A stretch of DNA of 64,000 nucleotides, from positions 310,001-374,000 of the forward strand of contig NZ_JNVM01000006.1 in NCBI RefSeq assembly GCF_000722545.1, in the 5' to 3' direction. This DNA comes from Paenibacillus tyrphae (GTDB taxonomy: Bacteria > Bacillota > Bacilli > Paenibacillales > NBRC-103111). Made by a program: the position numbers and the translations under genes. Below, piece after piece: positions 54,865 to 64,000 of the stretch (position 1 is its first letter; each line of letters opens with the position of its first letter). The notes beneath the pieces are model-generated. The model was not told where the DNA came from. It worked only from the letters and a program-made list of their open reading frames with translations, and did no database searches.

Positions 54865-56318
54865 AACCGGAAAAAGCGCTCATTTTCGAGCTGAGCCAGC
54901 CGGGGCGCGTCGCGTACTCGCTGCCCGCCTGCGACGTCCCGGAGACGGAAGCCGCCGAGCTGGTTCCGTCCCACATGCTTCGCAGTGAGCCCGCCGCCCT
55001 GCCGGAAGTGTACGAGGTCGACGTGATCCGGCATTACACCGAGCTGTCGCGCCTCAACTTCGGCGTGGACAACGGCTTTTATCCGCTCGGCTCGTGCACG
55101 ATGAAATACAATCCGAAAATTAACGAAGATACGGCGCGTTTCTCCGGGTTCGCCGGGATTCACCCGTATCAGCCGGAATCCAGCGTTCAAGGGGCGCTGG
55201 AGCTGCTGTACACGCTCCAGAACGATCTGGCCGCACTCACCGGGATGGATCAGGTGACGCTGCAGCCGGCCGCAGGAGCGCACGGCGAATGGACGGGACT
55301 CATGATGATCCGCGCTTACCACGAAAGCCGGGGCGAGACGCGGACCAAGGTCATCGTGCCGGACTCCTCGCACGGGACGAACCCGGCCAGCGCAACGACG
55401 GCCGGCTTCGAGACGCTGACGATCAAGTCGAATGAGCAGGGACTCGTCGATTTGGACGCGCTGCGCGCGGCGGTCGGTTCCGACACGGCCGCGCTCATGC
55501 TGACGAATCCGAGCACGCTCGGCTTGTTCGAGGAGCACATCGTGGAGATCGCGGAGATCGTCCACGCCGCAGGCGGGCTGCTCTACTATGACGGAGCCAA
55601 CTCCAACGCGATCATGGGCATTACGCGCCCCGGCGACATGGGCTTCGACGTTGTGCATCTTAACCTGCACAAGACGATGAGCACCCCGCACGGTGGCGGC
55701 GGTCCGGGCGCAGGTCCGGTCGGCGTGAAAAGCAAGCTCATCCCGTTCCTGCCGAAGCCGATCGTAGCCCGCCGCGAGGACGGCACGTTCTACCTCGACT
55801 CCGACCGTCCGGACTCGATCGGGCGGGTAAAAGCTTATAACGGCAACTTCGGCATTCTCGTCCGGGCGTATACGTACATCCGCACGTACGGTCCGGAAGG
55901 GCTCCGCGAAGTATCCGAATGCGCGGTGCTGAACGCCAACTACATGATGCACCGGCTGGCTCCGTATTACGAGATGCCATATCCGGGCGTCTGCAAGCAC
56001 GAGTTCGTCATGTCCGGACGCGGCCTCAAAAAGTACGGCGTGCGTACGCTCGACGTCGCCAAGCGCCTGCTCGATTTCGGCTATCATCCGCCGACCATCT
56101 ACTTCCCGCTCAACGTCGAGGAATGCATCATGATCGAGCCGACGGAGACGGAAAGCAAGGAGACGCTCGATGCGTTTGTCGATACGATGATCCGGATCGC
56201 CAAGGAAGCCGAAGAGCAGCCGGATCTGCTGCTGAACGCTCCGTACACGACCGTCGTCCGACGGCTCGATGAAACGCTGGCCGCCCGCAAGCCGGTGCTG
56301 AACTGCACCTGCGGGTAA
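54861..56318 (+). CDS. gcvPB: Glycine dehydrogenase (decarboxylating) subunit 2
   Basis: A 485-aa PLP-binding subunit of the split P protein. The PLP lysine is K271 in [35 protein letters not shown] near residue 70 is the family signature. The ATG lies within the stop of gcvPA (ATGA), so the two subunits are made in step. A terminator follows the gene. Confidence 0.95.
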   Translation: MKPEKALIFELSQPGRVAYSLPACDVPETEAAELVPSHMLRSEPAALPEVYEVDVIRHYTELSRLNFGVDNGFYPLGSCTMKYNPKINEDTARFSGFAGIHPYQPESSVQGALELLYTLQNDLAALTGMDQVTLQPAAGAHGEWTGLMMIRAYHESRGETRTKVIVPDSSHGTNPASATTAGFETLTIKSNEQGLVDLDALRAAVGSDTAALMLTNPSTLGLFEEHIVEIAEIVHAAGGLLYYDGANSNAIMGITRPGDMGFDVVHLNLHKTMSTPHGGGGPGAGPVGVKSKLIPFLPKPIVARREDGTFYLDSDRPDSIGRVKAYNGNFGILVRAYTYIRTYGPEGLREVSECAVLNANYMMHRLAPYYEMPYPGVCKHEFVMSGRGLKKYGVRTLDVAKRLLDFGYHPPTIYFPLNVEECIMIEPTETESKETLDAFVDTMIRIAKEAEEQPDLLLNAPYTTVVRRLDETLAARKPVLNCTCG

Positions 56319-56400
56319 AGCCAGAGCTTTAAATATATCGCGGTCAGATAACCCGGTATTCAGCCGGAGCCACTGACACTCACACTAAATAAACAATCGA

Positions 56401-56457
56401 AACCCCGTCCGCCTGCGCAGGTCCGTTTAGGATCTGCCTCAGGCGGACGGGGTTTTA
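56401..56457 (+). terminator. Terminator of gcvT-gcvPA-gcvPB
   Basis: AACCCCGTCCGCCTG and CAGGCGGACGGGGTT form a perfect 15-bp stem, followed by TTTT. Confidence 0.9.
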
Positions 56458-56532
56458 ACATACGTGAAGCCCTTTGCTTGACATTCGGGCTGTTTTTTTA
56501 ATTTTTTATGTAGCGATGGATCGTCATACTTT

Positions 56533-56560
56533 TGTAACAACTTTCCTGTAAATTATCGTC
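56533..56560 (+). promoter_or_regulatory. ECF-sigma-type promoter of the dlt operon
   Basis: TGTAAC and CGTC are 18 bp apart. In Bacillus subtilis the dlt operon is transcribed by the ECF factor SigX from a TGTAAC/CGAC-type promoter, so this match is in the expected place. Confidence 0.55.
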
Positions 56561-56698
56561 GTCGATACAAAACGGATCAGACTCTAAGGTAACTCGCCTA
56601 TTATTTTGTCCGTTTTTTTGAACAAGCATAGTTTCGAAAAAATTTTTATCCGCAATGATACTATTTGTATCTATGAAAAACCAATTAAGGAGGGAACT

Positions 56699-56866
56699 AT
56701 GCTTATGACCAGCTTAGGGCAGCGGATTTTAGCGGCATGCCGGCACCCCCTGGTCCAATGGCCGATTCGAACCGCCTATTATTTGTTTATTTTGATCGCC
56801 TTGCTGTGGATCTATGGGACGGTTGATCAAAGTCCCGCCACCACCTTTGTTTACAATGAATTTTAA
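56699..56866 (+). CDS. dltX: DltX, small membrane protein of the teichoic acid D-alanylation system
   Basis: A 55-aa protein with one membrane helix (TAYYLFILIALLWIYG) and the C-terminal pattern FVYNEF seen in DltX, which is needed for D-alanine transfer to lipoteichoic acid. AAGGAGGG precedes the ATG at 56699; an ATG two codons later is also possible. First gene of dltXABCD. Confidence 0.88.
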   Translation: MLMTSLGQRILAACRHPLVQWPIRTAYYLFILIALLWIYGTVDQSPATTFVYNEF

Positions 56867-56879
56867 GAGGAGACCGAAC

Positions 56880-58418
56880 ATGACGATATTCGATTGGATC
56901 GAACGTAAGGCACTCCAAGACCCTCAGCATACGGCATTTATCCGTGGGGAGGAAAGGCTCGCTTACGGACAATTATGGAATCAATCGAACGCTCTTGCCA
57001 AGTGGATTGTCGATACGATCGGTGCGGATAACCGTCCCATCCTCGTGTACGGACATATGGAGCCGGAGATGCTCGTCTGTTTTCTGGCCTGCGTCAAAGC
57101 CGGCCATGCTTATATCCCGGTGGACAGCTCCGTGCCGGAAGCCCGGTTAGCCTCGATCGTGCGCAGCTCGCAAACACCGCTTGTTTTGGCGCCCGGCCTG
57201 CTTCCGCCTATCGAGACGGGCAGCGCTGTTGTCGCCGGCCGTTCGGACCGCCATCCATGGCGTTTGGAAGCGATTTTCGCGCAGTACGCCGGTTTGTACC
57301 CCGATCCGGAATGCCGGGTTCAAGGCGGGGAAAACTTCTACATCATCTATACTTCGGGAAGCACGGGAGAACCCAAAGGCGTGCAAATTACCCTCGATTG
57401 CCTGGAAAGCTTCGTGCGCTGGACTCAGCAGGAGTTTGCTCTGAGAGAAGGCGACGTATTTTTGAATCAGGCGCCGTTTTCCTTCGATCTTTCGGTGATG
57501 GACCTGTACCCGTGCCTGACGGGCGGCGGAACGATCTGGGCGCTCGACCGGGAATGGGTTGCGAGCCCTGCGGCGCTGTTCGAGCGCTTGGCCAAGTCCG
57601 GTATCTCGGTATGGACCTCGACGCCGTCGTTTGCCGAATTTTGCCTGATGGACAAATCATTTTCGCAGGAACTGCTCCCCAATCTCCATACGTTCCTGTT
57701 TTGCGGAGAAATTTTGAGCCGGCGCTGCGTGCAAAAGCTGAAGGAACGGTTCCCGAAAGCCGACGTGTACAACACGTACGGACCGACCGAAGCGACGGTG
57801 GCTGTGACTTCCCTCCGCACGGACGAGCGTATTCTGGCGGAATACCCCGCTTTGCCGGTCGGGTACTGCAAGTCGGATTGCCGCATCCGGATCATGGACG
57901 AAGCCGGCCAGCCCCTTCCGGACGGGGAAAAGGGCGAGATCTGGATCGTCGGACCGAGCGTCGGACCCGGTTATTTCCAGCGGCCCGAGCTGTCGGAACG
58001 CTGCTTTCTTCAGGTCAACGATCCGGAGTTGGGCTTATCCCGGGCTTACCGTACCGGAGACAGCGGATTTTTGCGCAGCGGGCTGCTGTTTTTCGGGGGC
58101 CGGCTCGATTTTCAAGTCAAGCTGCACGGATATCGGATTGAGCTGGGGGATATCGAGCATCAGCTTCTCCGGCTCCCGGGGATCAAGAACGCGGTTGTGC
58201 TGCCCCATTACAGAGAAGACAAATGCGATTATTTGGCGGCGTTTCTTGTGCCCGAGCAGCACCCGGACGACGAATTTGCGCTGGCGCAGTCGATCCGCAA
58301 AGAGCTGGCCTCTTCCTTGCCCGACTACATGATTCCGAAAAAGATCGTGTTTAAAACGTCGCTGCCCATGAACATCAACGGAAAGGCCGATCGCAAACCG
58401 CTGCTGAGCGAGGTATAA
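56880..58418 (+). CDS. dltA: D-alanine--D-alanyl carrier protein ligase
   Basis: A 512-aa adenylating enzyme that activates D-alanine with ATP and loads it on DltC. Motifs: IIYTSGSTGEPKGV, NTYGPTEATVAVTS, YRTGDSGFL and the C-terminal lysine in NINGKADRK. GAGGAGACCGAAC fixes the ATG at 56880. One base separates its stop from the dltB ATG. Confidence 0.95.
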   Translation: MTIFDWIERKALQDPQHTAFIRGEERLAYGQLWNQSNALAKWIVDTIGADNRPILVYGHMEPEMLVCFLACVKAGHAYIPVDSSVPEARLASIVRSSQTPLVLAPGLLPPIETGSAVVAGRSDRHPWRLEAIFAQYAGLYPDPECRVQGGENFYIIYTSGSTGEPKGVQITLDCLESFVRWTQQEFALREGDVFLNQAPFSFDLSVMDLYPCLTGGGTIWALDREWVASPAALFERLAKSGISVWTSTPSFAEFCLMDKSFSQELLPNLHTFLFCGEILSRRCVQKLKERFPKADVYNTYGPTEATVAVTSLRTDERILAEYPALPVGYCKSDCRIRIMDEAGQPLPDGEKGEIWIVGPSVGPGYFQRPELSERCFLQVNDPELGLSRAYRTGDSGFLRSGLLFFGGRLDFQVKLHGYRIELGDIEHQLLRLPGIKNAVVLPHYREDKCDYLAAFLVPEQHPDDEFALAQSIRKELASSLPDYMIPKKIVFKTSLPMNINGKADRKPLLSEV

Positions 58419-58419
58419 G

Positions 58420-59568
58420 ATGACGCCGTATACCGACTTTACGTTTTTTCTGCTGGCCGCTATCGCGTTGATCCCGACAATGGTTCTGCTTGCCGCAGGG
58501 AGACCAGCCCGATGGTATAACCTTTTCGTCTCGCTGCTGTTTTTGGGCATTATTTTTTACGGGAATGCCGAGGCTCTTCTATTTTTAGGCTGCTACTTGA
58601 TTTGGCAGTACTTGTTGATTCGGGGCTATTTGGCAGTCAGGAAAAACGGCAAAAGCTTCCCGCTTTTCGCGCTGTCGATCGTTTTATCGGTTGCCCCTCT
58701 CATCTGGGTGAAGCTGGTTCCGCTGCTGCAGGTGAAGCATGGAGTCGGGTTTCTCGGCATTTCATATCTGACGTTCAAAGCCGTGCAGATCCTCATCGAG
58801 ACGCATGACGGGCAGATCAAAGAAGTGAAGCTTCGCGCCTATTTATCGTTTCTCATCTTTTTTCCGACGCTCACTTCGGGCCCGATCGACCGGTATCGGC
58901 GGTTTCTCAAGGACGAGGAACAGCCTCCCGATAAAGCGACCTGCAAGGAACTGTTCTACGCAGGCATAAACCGCATTTTCCGCGGCTTTTTGTACAAATT
59001 CATTATCGCCTATCTGATCAACGCCTACTGGCTTCATCTGCCCCTGCATCAGACGAAAACGGCATTATCCGCGCTATCGTACATGTACGCTTACAGCTTG
59101 TATTTGTTTTTCGATTTCGCCGGGTACAGCGCTTTTGCGGTCGGGCTCAGCTACTTGATGGGCATTCGTACGCCCGAAAACTTCAACAAGCCGTTCCTCA
59201 GCCGGAATATCAAAGAGTTCTGGAACCGATGGCATATGAGCCTGTCCTTCTGGTTCCGGGACTATGTATATATGCGGATCGTCTTTTTCCTGACCAAGCG
59301 CAAGACGATCGCTGATAAATTCGTCATTTCCGCCCTCGGCTACCTCGCCTTGTTTTTGCTGATGGGCGTTTGGCACGGACTGCAGCTTCATTATATCGTC
59401 TACGGCTCATACCATGCGCTGCTCATGATCGGATTCGAATTTTTCGCTCAGAGGAGCGGGTGGGCCGACCGCTGGAAAGCCCGGTTTCCGGTGCATCTGC
59501 TTTCGGTTATTGTCACATTCCACTTTGTCTGCTTCGGACTGCTGATTTTCTCGGGATGGCTGTTCTAG
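58420..59568 (+). CDS. dltB: D-alanyl transfer membrane protein DltB (MBOAT family)
   Basis: A 382-aa MBOAT acyltransferase with about eleven membrane segments that moves D-alanine from DltC across the membrane. The family's histidine lies in LLMGVWHGLQLHYIVYG, and PTLTSGPIDRYRRF and WNRWHMSLSFWFRDYVY are conserved stretches. Confidence 0.95.
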   Translation: MTPYTDFTFFLLAAIALIPTMVLLAAGRPARWYNLFVSLLFLGIIFYGNAEALLFLGCYLIWQYLLIRGYLAVRKNGKSFPLFALSIVLSVAPLIWVKLVPLLQVKHGVGFLGISYLTFKAVQILIETHDGQIKEVKLRAYLSFLIFFPTLTSGPIDRYRRFLKDEEQPPDKATCKELFYAGINRIFRGFLYKFIIAYLINAYWLHLPLHQTKTALSALSYMYAYSLYLFFDFAGYSAFAVGLSYLMGIRTPENFNKPFLSRNIKEFWNRWHMSLSFWFRDYVYMRIVFFLTKRKTIADKFVISALGYLALFLLMGVWHGLQLHYIVYGSYHALLMIGFEFFAQRSGWADRWKARFPVHLLSVIVTFHFVCFGLLIFSGWLF

Positions 59569-59609
59569 CCGTCCCCCTGCCAACGGCCCAATTCCAAAGG
59601 AGGATTCCC

Positions 59610-59855
59610 ATGAACATGACAGACTTACAAGAAAAAGTAAACTCGATCCTTACCCATATTTGCAAAACGGACGCTCCGGCGCAAAACCCCGAGCTGGATT
59701 TGTTCGCAAACGGTCTGCTCGATTCGTTCGGAGTCGTTGAATTGTTGATCGAGGTCGAAAACCAACTGGGACTTAGCGTGGCGATCACCGATTTTGACCG
59801 GGAAACGTGGAGAACGCCGCGGCAGATCGCGAGCCAGCTTGAGGCCCTGCAATGA
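59610..59855 (+). CDS. dltC: D-alanyl carrier protein
   Basis: An 81-aa acyl-carrier-type protein. The phosphopantetheine serine is S39 in ANGLLDSFGVVELL. AAAGGAGGATTCCC fixes the ATG at 59610. Its stop overlaps the dltD start by four bases. Confidence 0.94.
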   Translation: MNMTDLQEKVNSILTHICKTDAPAQNPELDLFANGLLDSFGVVELLIEVENQLGLSVAITDFDRETWRTPRQIASQLEALQ

Positions 59856-61033
59856 ATCCGCCGAAGTTCGGGCCGATCTATTTGGCTTTGCTCCTGTTCG
59901 CGATCCTTTTTTTGTTGCCGGAGCGGTTCTTTGCCTTTCTGGTGACCGATCAGGCGTTGATCAAGATCTCGTCGTCTCCCGAGCTGGACCGGTTTAAAAA
60001 CGTGATGCTTCAGGAAAAAGCTTTCCGCCAAGAAGGCGTGCTTCCTTTTTACGGCTCCTCCACGCTTGGGTTCATCAATCCGTACCACCCCTCCCAAGTG
60101 TTTACGCCCAACCAGTTTACCCCTTATTTGGTCAACTTCGCTGCGGTAACCAATATATTTCATGCGATGAATGTTGCGGCTTTGGGGGATACGCTGGAGC
60201 ATAAGAAGGTGGTGATCCTGCTGGACACCTCGGATTTCGCCAACCGGAATAAGCCCGATCCGAACGTCTTGAACAACCTTTTCTCGAAGCTTCAAGCCTA
60301 TCGCATGCTATATGACGATACGATCGATCCGGGTGTGAAGAAGAGAGCATCGGCCCGGTTGCTGACGATAGAAAAAGCGAAGAACGACTGGCTGCTGGCT
60401 TCTCTGCTGAAGGAAACGGCGGGCGAGGAAGAGCTCAGCCTCCTTCAATGGTGGAAGAAGCCTCTGGGATACTTGGAGATGAAGCTGCTGGAGAAGCAAG
60501 ATTTGGTTAAAGCGGCGAGTCTTGTTTGGCACAACAAGGCGCCTATGCCCGAGAACAAGCCTGATCCGGATTGGAAGGCTCTGCGCCTCAAGGCTGAGCA
60601 AGAATCGGAGAAGGAAACGAACAACAATCCGTACGGCATCGTCAACGCCACCTATACCAAAGAGGTGGAAAAAAAGCTGGACACCTGGAAAGGCTCCTGG
60701 AACCCGGGAAACAATTTTCCATGGGAAACAGCCGAATACGGGGATCTTCAAATACTGCTCGATGAATTAAAAGCTTTTCATGCTGACCCGATTTTTGTGC
60801 TGATCCCTCGCAAAGGCGAGTGGAGCGATTACACCGGCTTTACGAAAAAATACCGGAATCTGTTGTACGCGAAAATACACGGGCGGGTGACGGCGGCCGG
60901 CTACAAGGTCATCGATTATACGGATAAGGATTACGACAAATATTTTTTGCGGGATCAGTATCATTTGGGGAAACCGGGATGGGTCACGGTAGAGGAAGGT
61001 ATTCTGAACGAATACCGGCACGCGGGACATTAA
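59852..61033 (+). CDS. dltD: D-alanine transfer protein DltD
   Basis: A 393-aa protein with an N-terminal membrane anchor (IYLALLLFAILFLLPERFFAFLV) and an outward-facing SGNH-hydrolase-like domain with the serine motif FYGSSTLGFINPYHPS and a C-terminal DQYHLGKPGW holding Asp and His. It helps the last step of teichoic acid D-alanylation outside the membrane. Last gene of the operon. Confidence 0.94.
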   Translation: MNPPKFGPIYLALLLFAILFLLPERFFAFLVTDQALIKISSSPELDRFKNVMLQEKAFRQEGVLPFYGSSTLGFINPYHPSQVFTPNQFTPYLVNFAAVTNIFHAMNVAALGDTLEHKKVVILLDTSDFANRNKPDPNVLNNLFSKLQAYRMLYDDTIDPGVKKRASARLLTIEKAKNDWLLASLLKETAGEEELSLLQWWKKPLGYLEMKLLEKQDLVKAASLVWHNKAPMPENKPDPDWKALRLKAEQESEKETNNNPYGIVNATYTKEVEKKLDTWKGSWNPGNNFPWETAEYGDLQILLDELKAFHADPIFVLIPRKGEWSDYTGFTKKYRNLLYAKIHGRVTAAGYKVIDYTDKDYDKYFLRDQYHLGKPGWVTVEEGILNEYRHAGH

Positions 61034-61075
61034 TCCGTCCAGCCATATGGCGGCGCCAGTCAAACCGTTCCGGAA

Positions 61076-61123
61076 AGGGCAATTCCAGCAGACTCAGATC
61101 TGGGATTGCCCTCTTCTTCTTTT
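61076..61123 (+). terminator. Terminator of the dlt operon
   Basis: AGGGCAAT and ATTGCCCT pair around an inner CC/GG, followed by a T-rich stretch. Confidence 0.8.
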
Positions 61124-61143
61124 GCCTCAAGATCGAACCCTAC

Positions 61144-61536
61144 CTAATCCCAGTCCATATAAAAGGTCGCCGTCAGTTTGCCGCCGGCGCACTCAGGACA
61201 ATCCAACCGAACCGTTCTCGGATCGTCCGGCACGGGATGCATTGCTTCCCCGCATTTCCCGCAGGAATAGGCGGTGACAAAATAATCGCAATCCGACTTC
61301 ATCTCCAGATAAAGCTCATTCCGGAGCGAACGGCATGCCGTACACCGGTACAAGGCGTCATAAGCCGCGTATTGGGTGCTTGGTTCCTTTTCAAACTCGG
61401 CGATCCGCTTCTTAAGCGCCGCGTCCTGCACGAATGAAGCAATGGAATGCAGATATACATACATGAATCCGATTCCTACAAAAACGTTCGTATGATATCC
61501 GCAATCTGCACAGTCCAATTTATACGCTTCGCCCAT
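61144..61536 (-). CDS. Zinc-ribbon protein
   Basis: A 130-aa soluble protein with four C-x-x-C pairs (CADC, CTAC, CGKC, CPEC), enough for two zinc ribbons, at the N-terminus, middle and C-terminus. GGGGGAG fixes the ATG at 61536. No family name can be given; zinc ribbons often bind nucleic acid or protein. It is convergent with the dlt operon and divergent from lytS. Confidence 0.7.
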   Translation of the reverse strand: MGEAYKLDCADCGYHTNVFVGIGFMYVYLHSIASFVQDAALKKRIAEFEKEPSTQYAAYDALYRCTACRSLRNELYLEMKSDCDYFVTAYSCGKCGEAMHPVPDDPRTVRLDCPECAGGKLTATFYMDWD

Positions 61537-61710
61537 CCCTACTCTACTCCCCCTTTCCGGAAAACGAAACCACTCTATTATAGCAAAAAAAGAAAATAAC
61601 AATATTTTCAAAATAACCCCATTTTTTCATCAACTCGGCATTCAATGCGCGGTAAATACGATATAATAGACAACAAGGTACCGAGATTCCTCTAAAACGG
61701 ATGTGTAAGG

Positions 61711-63315
61711 ATGCTGCATCTTTTTGTCGATATGCTGGAACGCGTCGGCTTCCTGATTGCGTTAGCGTTCGTCTTCTCGCGGAGCCGGTGGATGCGAAGC
61801 TATATGAGCTACCAAGGGGAGCAGGCTCATCAGTGGCGCTTTATCGTCTTTTTCAGCCTGTATGCGATTCTCGGCACGTATTCCGGGGTAACCGTGACCC
61901 CATATTCGTACCAGCCCGCGCCATGGATCGGCGAAGTCTCCCCCACAGCCGCCATCGCCAACTCGCGGTCGATCGGGGTCGTTATCGCCGGACTGCTCGG
62001 CGGGGTGAAGAGCGGGCTGATCGTCGGCGTCATTGCCGGCCTGCATCGGTACAGCCTCGGCGGCTTCGTCGCCGTCGCCTGTATGCTGGCGCCTGTCGCT
62101 CAAGGCATCATGGCGGGATTGTGCCGCAATGCCGTCAAACGGCGGTTCCGGAACGCGGCTTCGGCCAAGCCGGCGTTTGCCGTCGGCCTGATCGCGGAAG
62201 CGGTTCAGATGGGTTTGATTTTGCTGCTGGCGAAGCCGTGGAATGAAGCGCTCGGGCTGGTCTCGCTGATCGGGATTCCACAGGTGGTTGCGAACGGGAT
62301 TGGGGTATCGCTGTTTTTCATCGTGTATCATACGATGGAAAGCGAGGAGGACCGGATCGGGACGGAGCACGCGCGCAAAGCGCTGCATATCGCCGATCTC
62401 ACGATGCCGCTGTGGCGGTTGGATTTTGACCGGGCGGTCCGGGAAGTTGCAAGAACGCTGCATGAGGAGACGAAGGCCGTCGGCGCTTACTTTTACAAAA
62501 ACGATATGGTGTGGGCCAAAGCGGGCCGCAAGACGCCGTATTGGGTCGATCTGCCGATGGAAATGCAAAATAAGAAGCTGATCGGCCGCTTCCGGTTGTT
62601 TTACGAGCGGAAGCAGGAGGATTCCCCATCCCGGCGACGGATGTTGATAACGCTGGCGAGACTTATTTCGCAGCAGTATGCTTTCGTGGAGGCGGAGCGG
62701 CAGGGACAGCTGTTGACCGATGCCGAAATCCGCTCGCTGCAGGCGCAGATGAACCCACACTTTTTATTCAACGTATTGAATACGGTCAAATCGTTCATCC
62801 GCACGAAACCGGAGGAAGCGCGTCAGCTCATTACGCACCTGTCCAAATTTCTCCGCAAAAATATGAACGGCAGCAGCAAAACGCTGGTCTCGGTCCGCGA
62901 CGAGCTTGAGCTTGTTACGTCCTACCTGAGCTTGACCAAGGCGCGGCTCGGCGATCAACTGGAGTTTGTGACGGATATTGACGAGGCGGCGCTGGACTGC
63001 CGCATTCCTCCGTTTACGATTCAGCCGCTGGTCGAAAATGCGATTGTGCACGGGCTCCAAAACATCGGCAGACCCGGCATCATCCGCCTCGATGTGAAGC
63101 GGGAAGCGGATGGCGGACAATACCGCGCCCGGATTACGGTGGAGGACAACGGCACAGGTATGTGCCTAGGCGTGGCGGAGGTGGCGGACGAACATGCAGG
63201 CGTCGCGCTGCGCAACATCGTTCAGCGGCTCAGCTATCATTACGGTACGGAGAAGCCGCTGCAGATCGATAGCACACCGGGAAAAGGCACGAAAGTTAGC
63301 TTTTGGGTGAGGTGA
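61711..63315 (+). CDS. lytS: Sensor histidine kinase LytS
   Basis: A 534-aa kinase of the LytS type: a 5TM-LYT membrane domain (residues 1-205, including AAIANSRSIGVVIAGLLGG), a GAF-like region (about 215-325), the phosphorylated histidine in LQAQMNPHFLFNVLNTVKSF and the ATP-binding domain (FTIQPLVENAIVHGL, VEDNGTGM). LytS senses membrane potential or pyruvate-type signals in other Firmicutes and controls murein hydrolase or holin-like genes. The response regulator gene follows after 5 bp. Confidence 0.92.
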   Translation: MLHLFVDMLERVGFLIALAFVFSRSRWMRSYMSYQGEQAHQWRFIVFFSLYAILGTYSGVTVTPYSYQPAPWIGEVSPTAAIANSRSIGVVIAGLLGGVKSGLIVGVIAGLHRYSLGGFVAVACMLAPVAQGIMAGLCRNAVKRRFRNAASAKPAFAVGLIAEAVQMGLILLLAKPWNEALGLVSLIGIPQVVANGIGVSLFFIVYHTMESEEDRIGTEHARKALHIADLTMPLWRLDFDRAVREVARTLHEETKAVGAYFYKNDMVWAKAGRKTPYWVDLPMEMQNKKLIGRFRLFYERKQEDSPSRRRMLITLARLISQQYAFVEAERQGQLLTDAEIRSLQAQMNPHFLFNVLNTVKSFIRTKPEEARQLITHLSKFLRKNMNGSSKTLVSVRDELELVTSYLSLTKARLGDQLEFVTDIDEAALDCRIPPFTIQPLVENAIVHGLQNIGRPGIIRLDVKREADGGQYRARITVEDNGTGMCLGVAEVADEHAGVALRNIVQRLSYHYGTEKPLQIDSTPGKGTKVSFWVR

Positions 63316-63320
63316 ATGGA

Positions 63321-64000
63321 ATGGGCTGGAATGTGGTGATTGCCGACGATGAAGCGCCTTCCCGAGAGGAGCTGGCCTATTTGCTGGAGCAGATCGCCGA
63401 CGTGTCGCAGGTGACGCAGGCGGTCGGCGGAATGGATGCGATCCGCAAGGTGAAGGAGCAGACGCCGGACGTGCTGTTTCTCGATATGGAGATGCCGGAC
63501 CTCAGCGGATTGCAGGTGGCGCAAATCGTAGGCGAGCTCGACCCGGGGATCAAAATCGTCTTTTCCACCGCTTACGATCATTATGCGGTCGACGCCTTCA
63601 AGCTGCGCGCGTTTCATTACATATTGAAGCCGTATGACGAGCACGATCTCGGGGCGGTCTTTCGGGAATTGCAGCTAACCGCGACGAAGAGCCTTGCACC
63701 GGATTCGCGCAAGCCCGTGGCGGGAGATGCTTGCGTGAAGCTGGCGCTGGAATTGGACGACGGCATCAAGTACGTATCGCCGAAACATATCGTTTATATC
63801 AGCAAGGAAGGCAAGCGGGTTCAAGTCCATACGGCCGACAAGGCTTACGAGGTCTCGTATACCTTGCAAGAGCTGGAACAGAAGCTCGCGCCGTTCGGTT
63901 TTTTCCGCTGTCATAAAAGCTACTTGATCCGGCTGGAAGCAATCTCCGAACTGAAGTCGTGGGTCAACGGGGCTTACGACGTACGGCTGGACGATGCGGC
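63321..64000 (+). CDS. lytR: LytR/AlgR-type response regulator (C-terminus beyond the window)
   Basis: The first 226 residues of a two-component regulator. The receiver domain has acidic residues VIADDE and the phosphorylated aspartate in VLFLDMEMPD; a LytTR DNA-binding domain begins near residue 135 (GIKYVSPKHIVYISKEGKRVQVHT). AGGTGA lies 5 nt before the ATG. It is cotranscribed with lytS and cut by the right edge. Confidence 0.92.
   Translation, partial: MGWNVVIADDEAPSREELAYLLEQIADVSQVTQAVGGMDAIRKVKEQTPDVLFLDMEMPDLSGLQVAQIVGELDPGIKIVFSTAYDHYAVDAFKLRAFHYILKPYDEHDLGAVFRELQLTATKSLAPDSRKPVAGDACVKLALELDDGIKYVSPKHIVYISKEGKRVQVHTADKAYEVSYTLQELEQKLAPFGFFRCHKSYLIRLEAISELKSWVNGAYDVRLDDA

Larger units (their letters stand above)
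56319..56698. other. Intergenic region with the gcv terminator and dlt promoter
   Basis: Apart from the terminator (56401-56457) and the ECF-like promoter (56533-56560), the region is an AT-rich leader of about 130 nt before dltX. No gene is supported. Confidence 0.6.

Noticed and set aside
53560-56087. Two open frames above 400 aa on the minus strand opposite gcvPA and gcvPB
   Set aside because: The plus-strand genes are certain; the opposite frames have low-complexity composition.

Overview
The window looks like chromosomal DNA from a Paenibacillus-type Gram-positive bacterium. The evidence is strong GGAGG ribosome binding sites with frequent TTG and GTG starts, a dltXABCD operon, split glycine decarboxylase (gcvPA/gcvPB), tandem glycine riboswitches, MocR-, YesN- and YtrA-type regulators, LplB-type sugar permeases and a Fur box. 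I saw no rRNA, tRNA, CRISPR array, prophage or intact insertion sequence.

Layout. 1-2.8 kb: start of a sugar ABC permease gene divergent from a membrane-anchored AraC regulator. 2.9-17.6 kb: mostly poorly characterised genes, clearly more AT-rich from about 9.3 to 14.5 kb: a WG/Sel1 repeat protein with a partner, two lipoproteins, small membrane peptides, DUF4177, ATP-grasp and GNAT proteins, a protein made of two related halves, and a ComP-like sensor kinase with a divergent 66-aa peptide gene. 17.8-30.7 kb: secreted thermolysin-type protease, a dienoyl-CoA-reductase-like/acyl-CoA ligase pair with a divergent MocR regulator, a HAD/M24 peptidase pair (the peptidase is frameshifted), a 205-bp nested palindrome, a SMI1/KNR4 protein, a phosphodiesterase and a GH18 protein. 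30.8-37.6 kb: threonine catabolism (tdh-kbl) with a divergent XRE-cupin regulator, an Old Yellow Enzyme with a TetR regulator and matching operator-like sites, and a Fur-box siderophore-binding lipoprotein with another TetR regulator. 37.6-43.5 kb: an operon of an argininosuccinate-lyase-like enzyme, an amidohydrolase and a carbohydrate-type ABC importer. 43.5-46.2 kb: a YtrA-type GntR/ABC operon. 46.3-48.8 kb: glutamine catabolism (AGCS symporter plus frameshifted glsA).

49-56.5 kb is a glycine/serine module. Two divergent tandem glycine riboswitches control gcvH-sdaAB-sdaAA on one side and gcvT-gcvPA-gcvPB on the other, linking glycine cleavage to serine deamination. 56.5-61 kb is the dlt operon for D-alanylation of teichoic acids, preceded by an ECF-sigma-like promoter. 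The window ends with a zinc-ribbon protein and lytS plus a truncated lytR-type regulator gene.

The observations I rate highest are: the ComP-like kinase/peptide pair without comQ or a response regulator; the CCGG mini-hairpin shared by two terminators in the lyase-ABC operon; the TetR operator pair with an apparently leaderless tetR transcript; the long nested palindrome; serine deaminase inside a glycine-riboswitch operon; and three gene-integrity anomalies (glsA, the M24 peptidase and a gntR gene with an ATA where its start codon is expected). All function calls come from reading the sequence; no database search was run.
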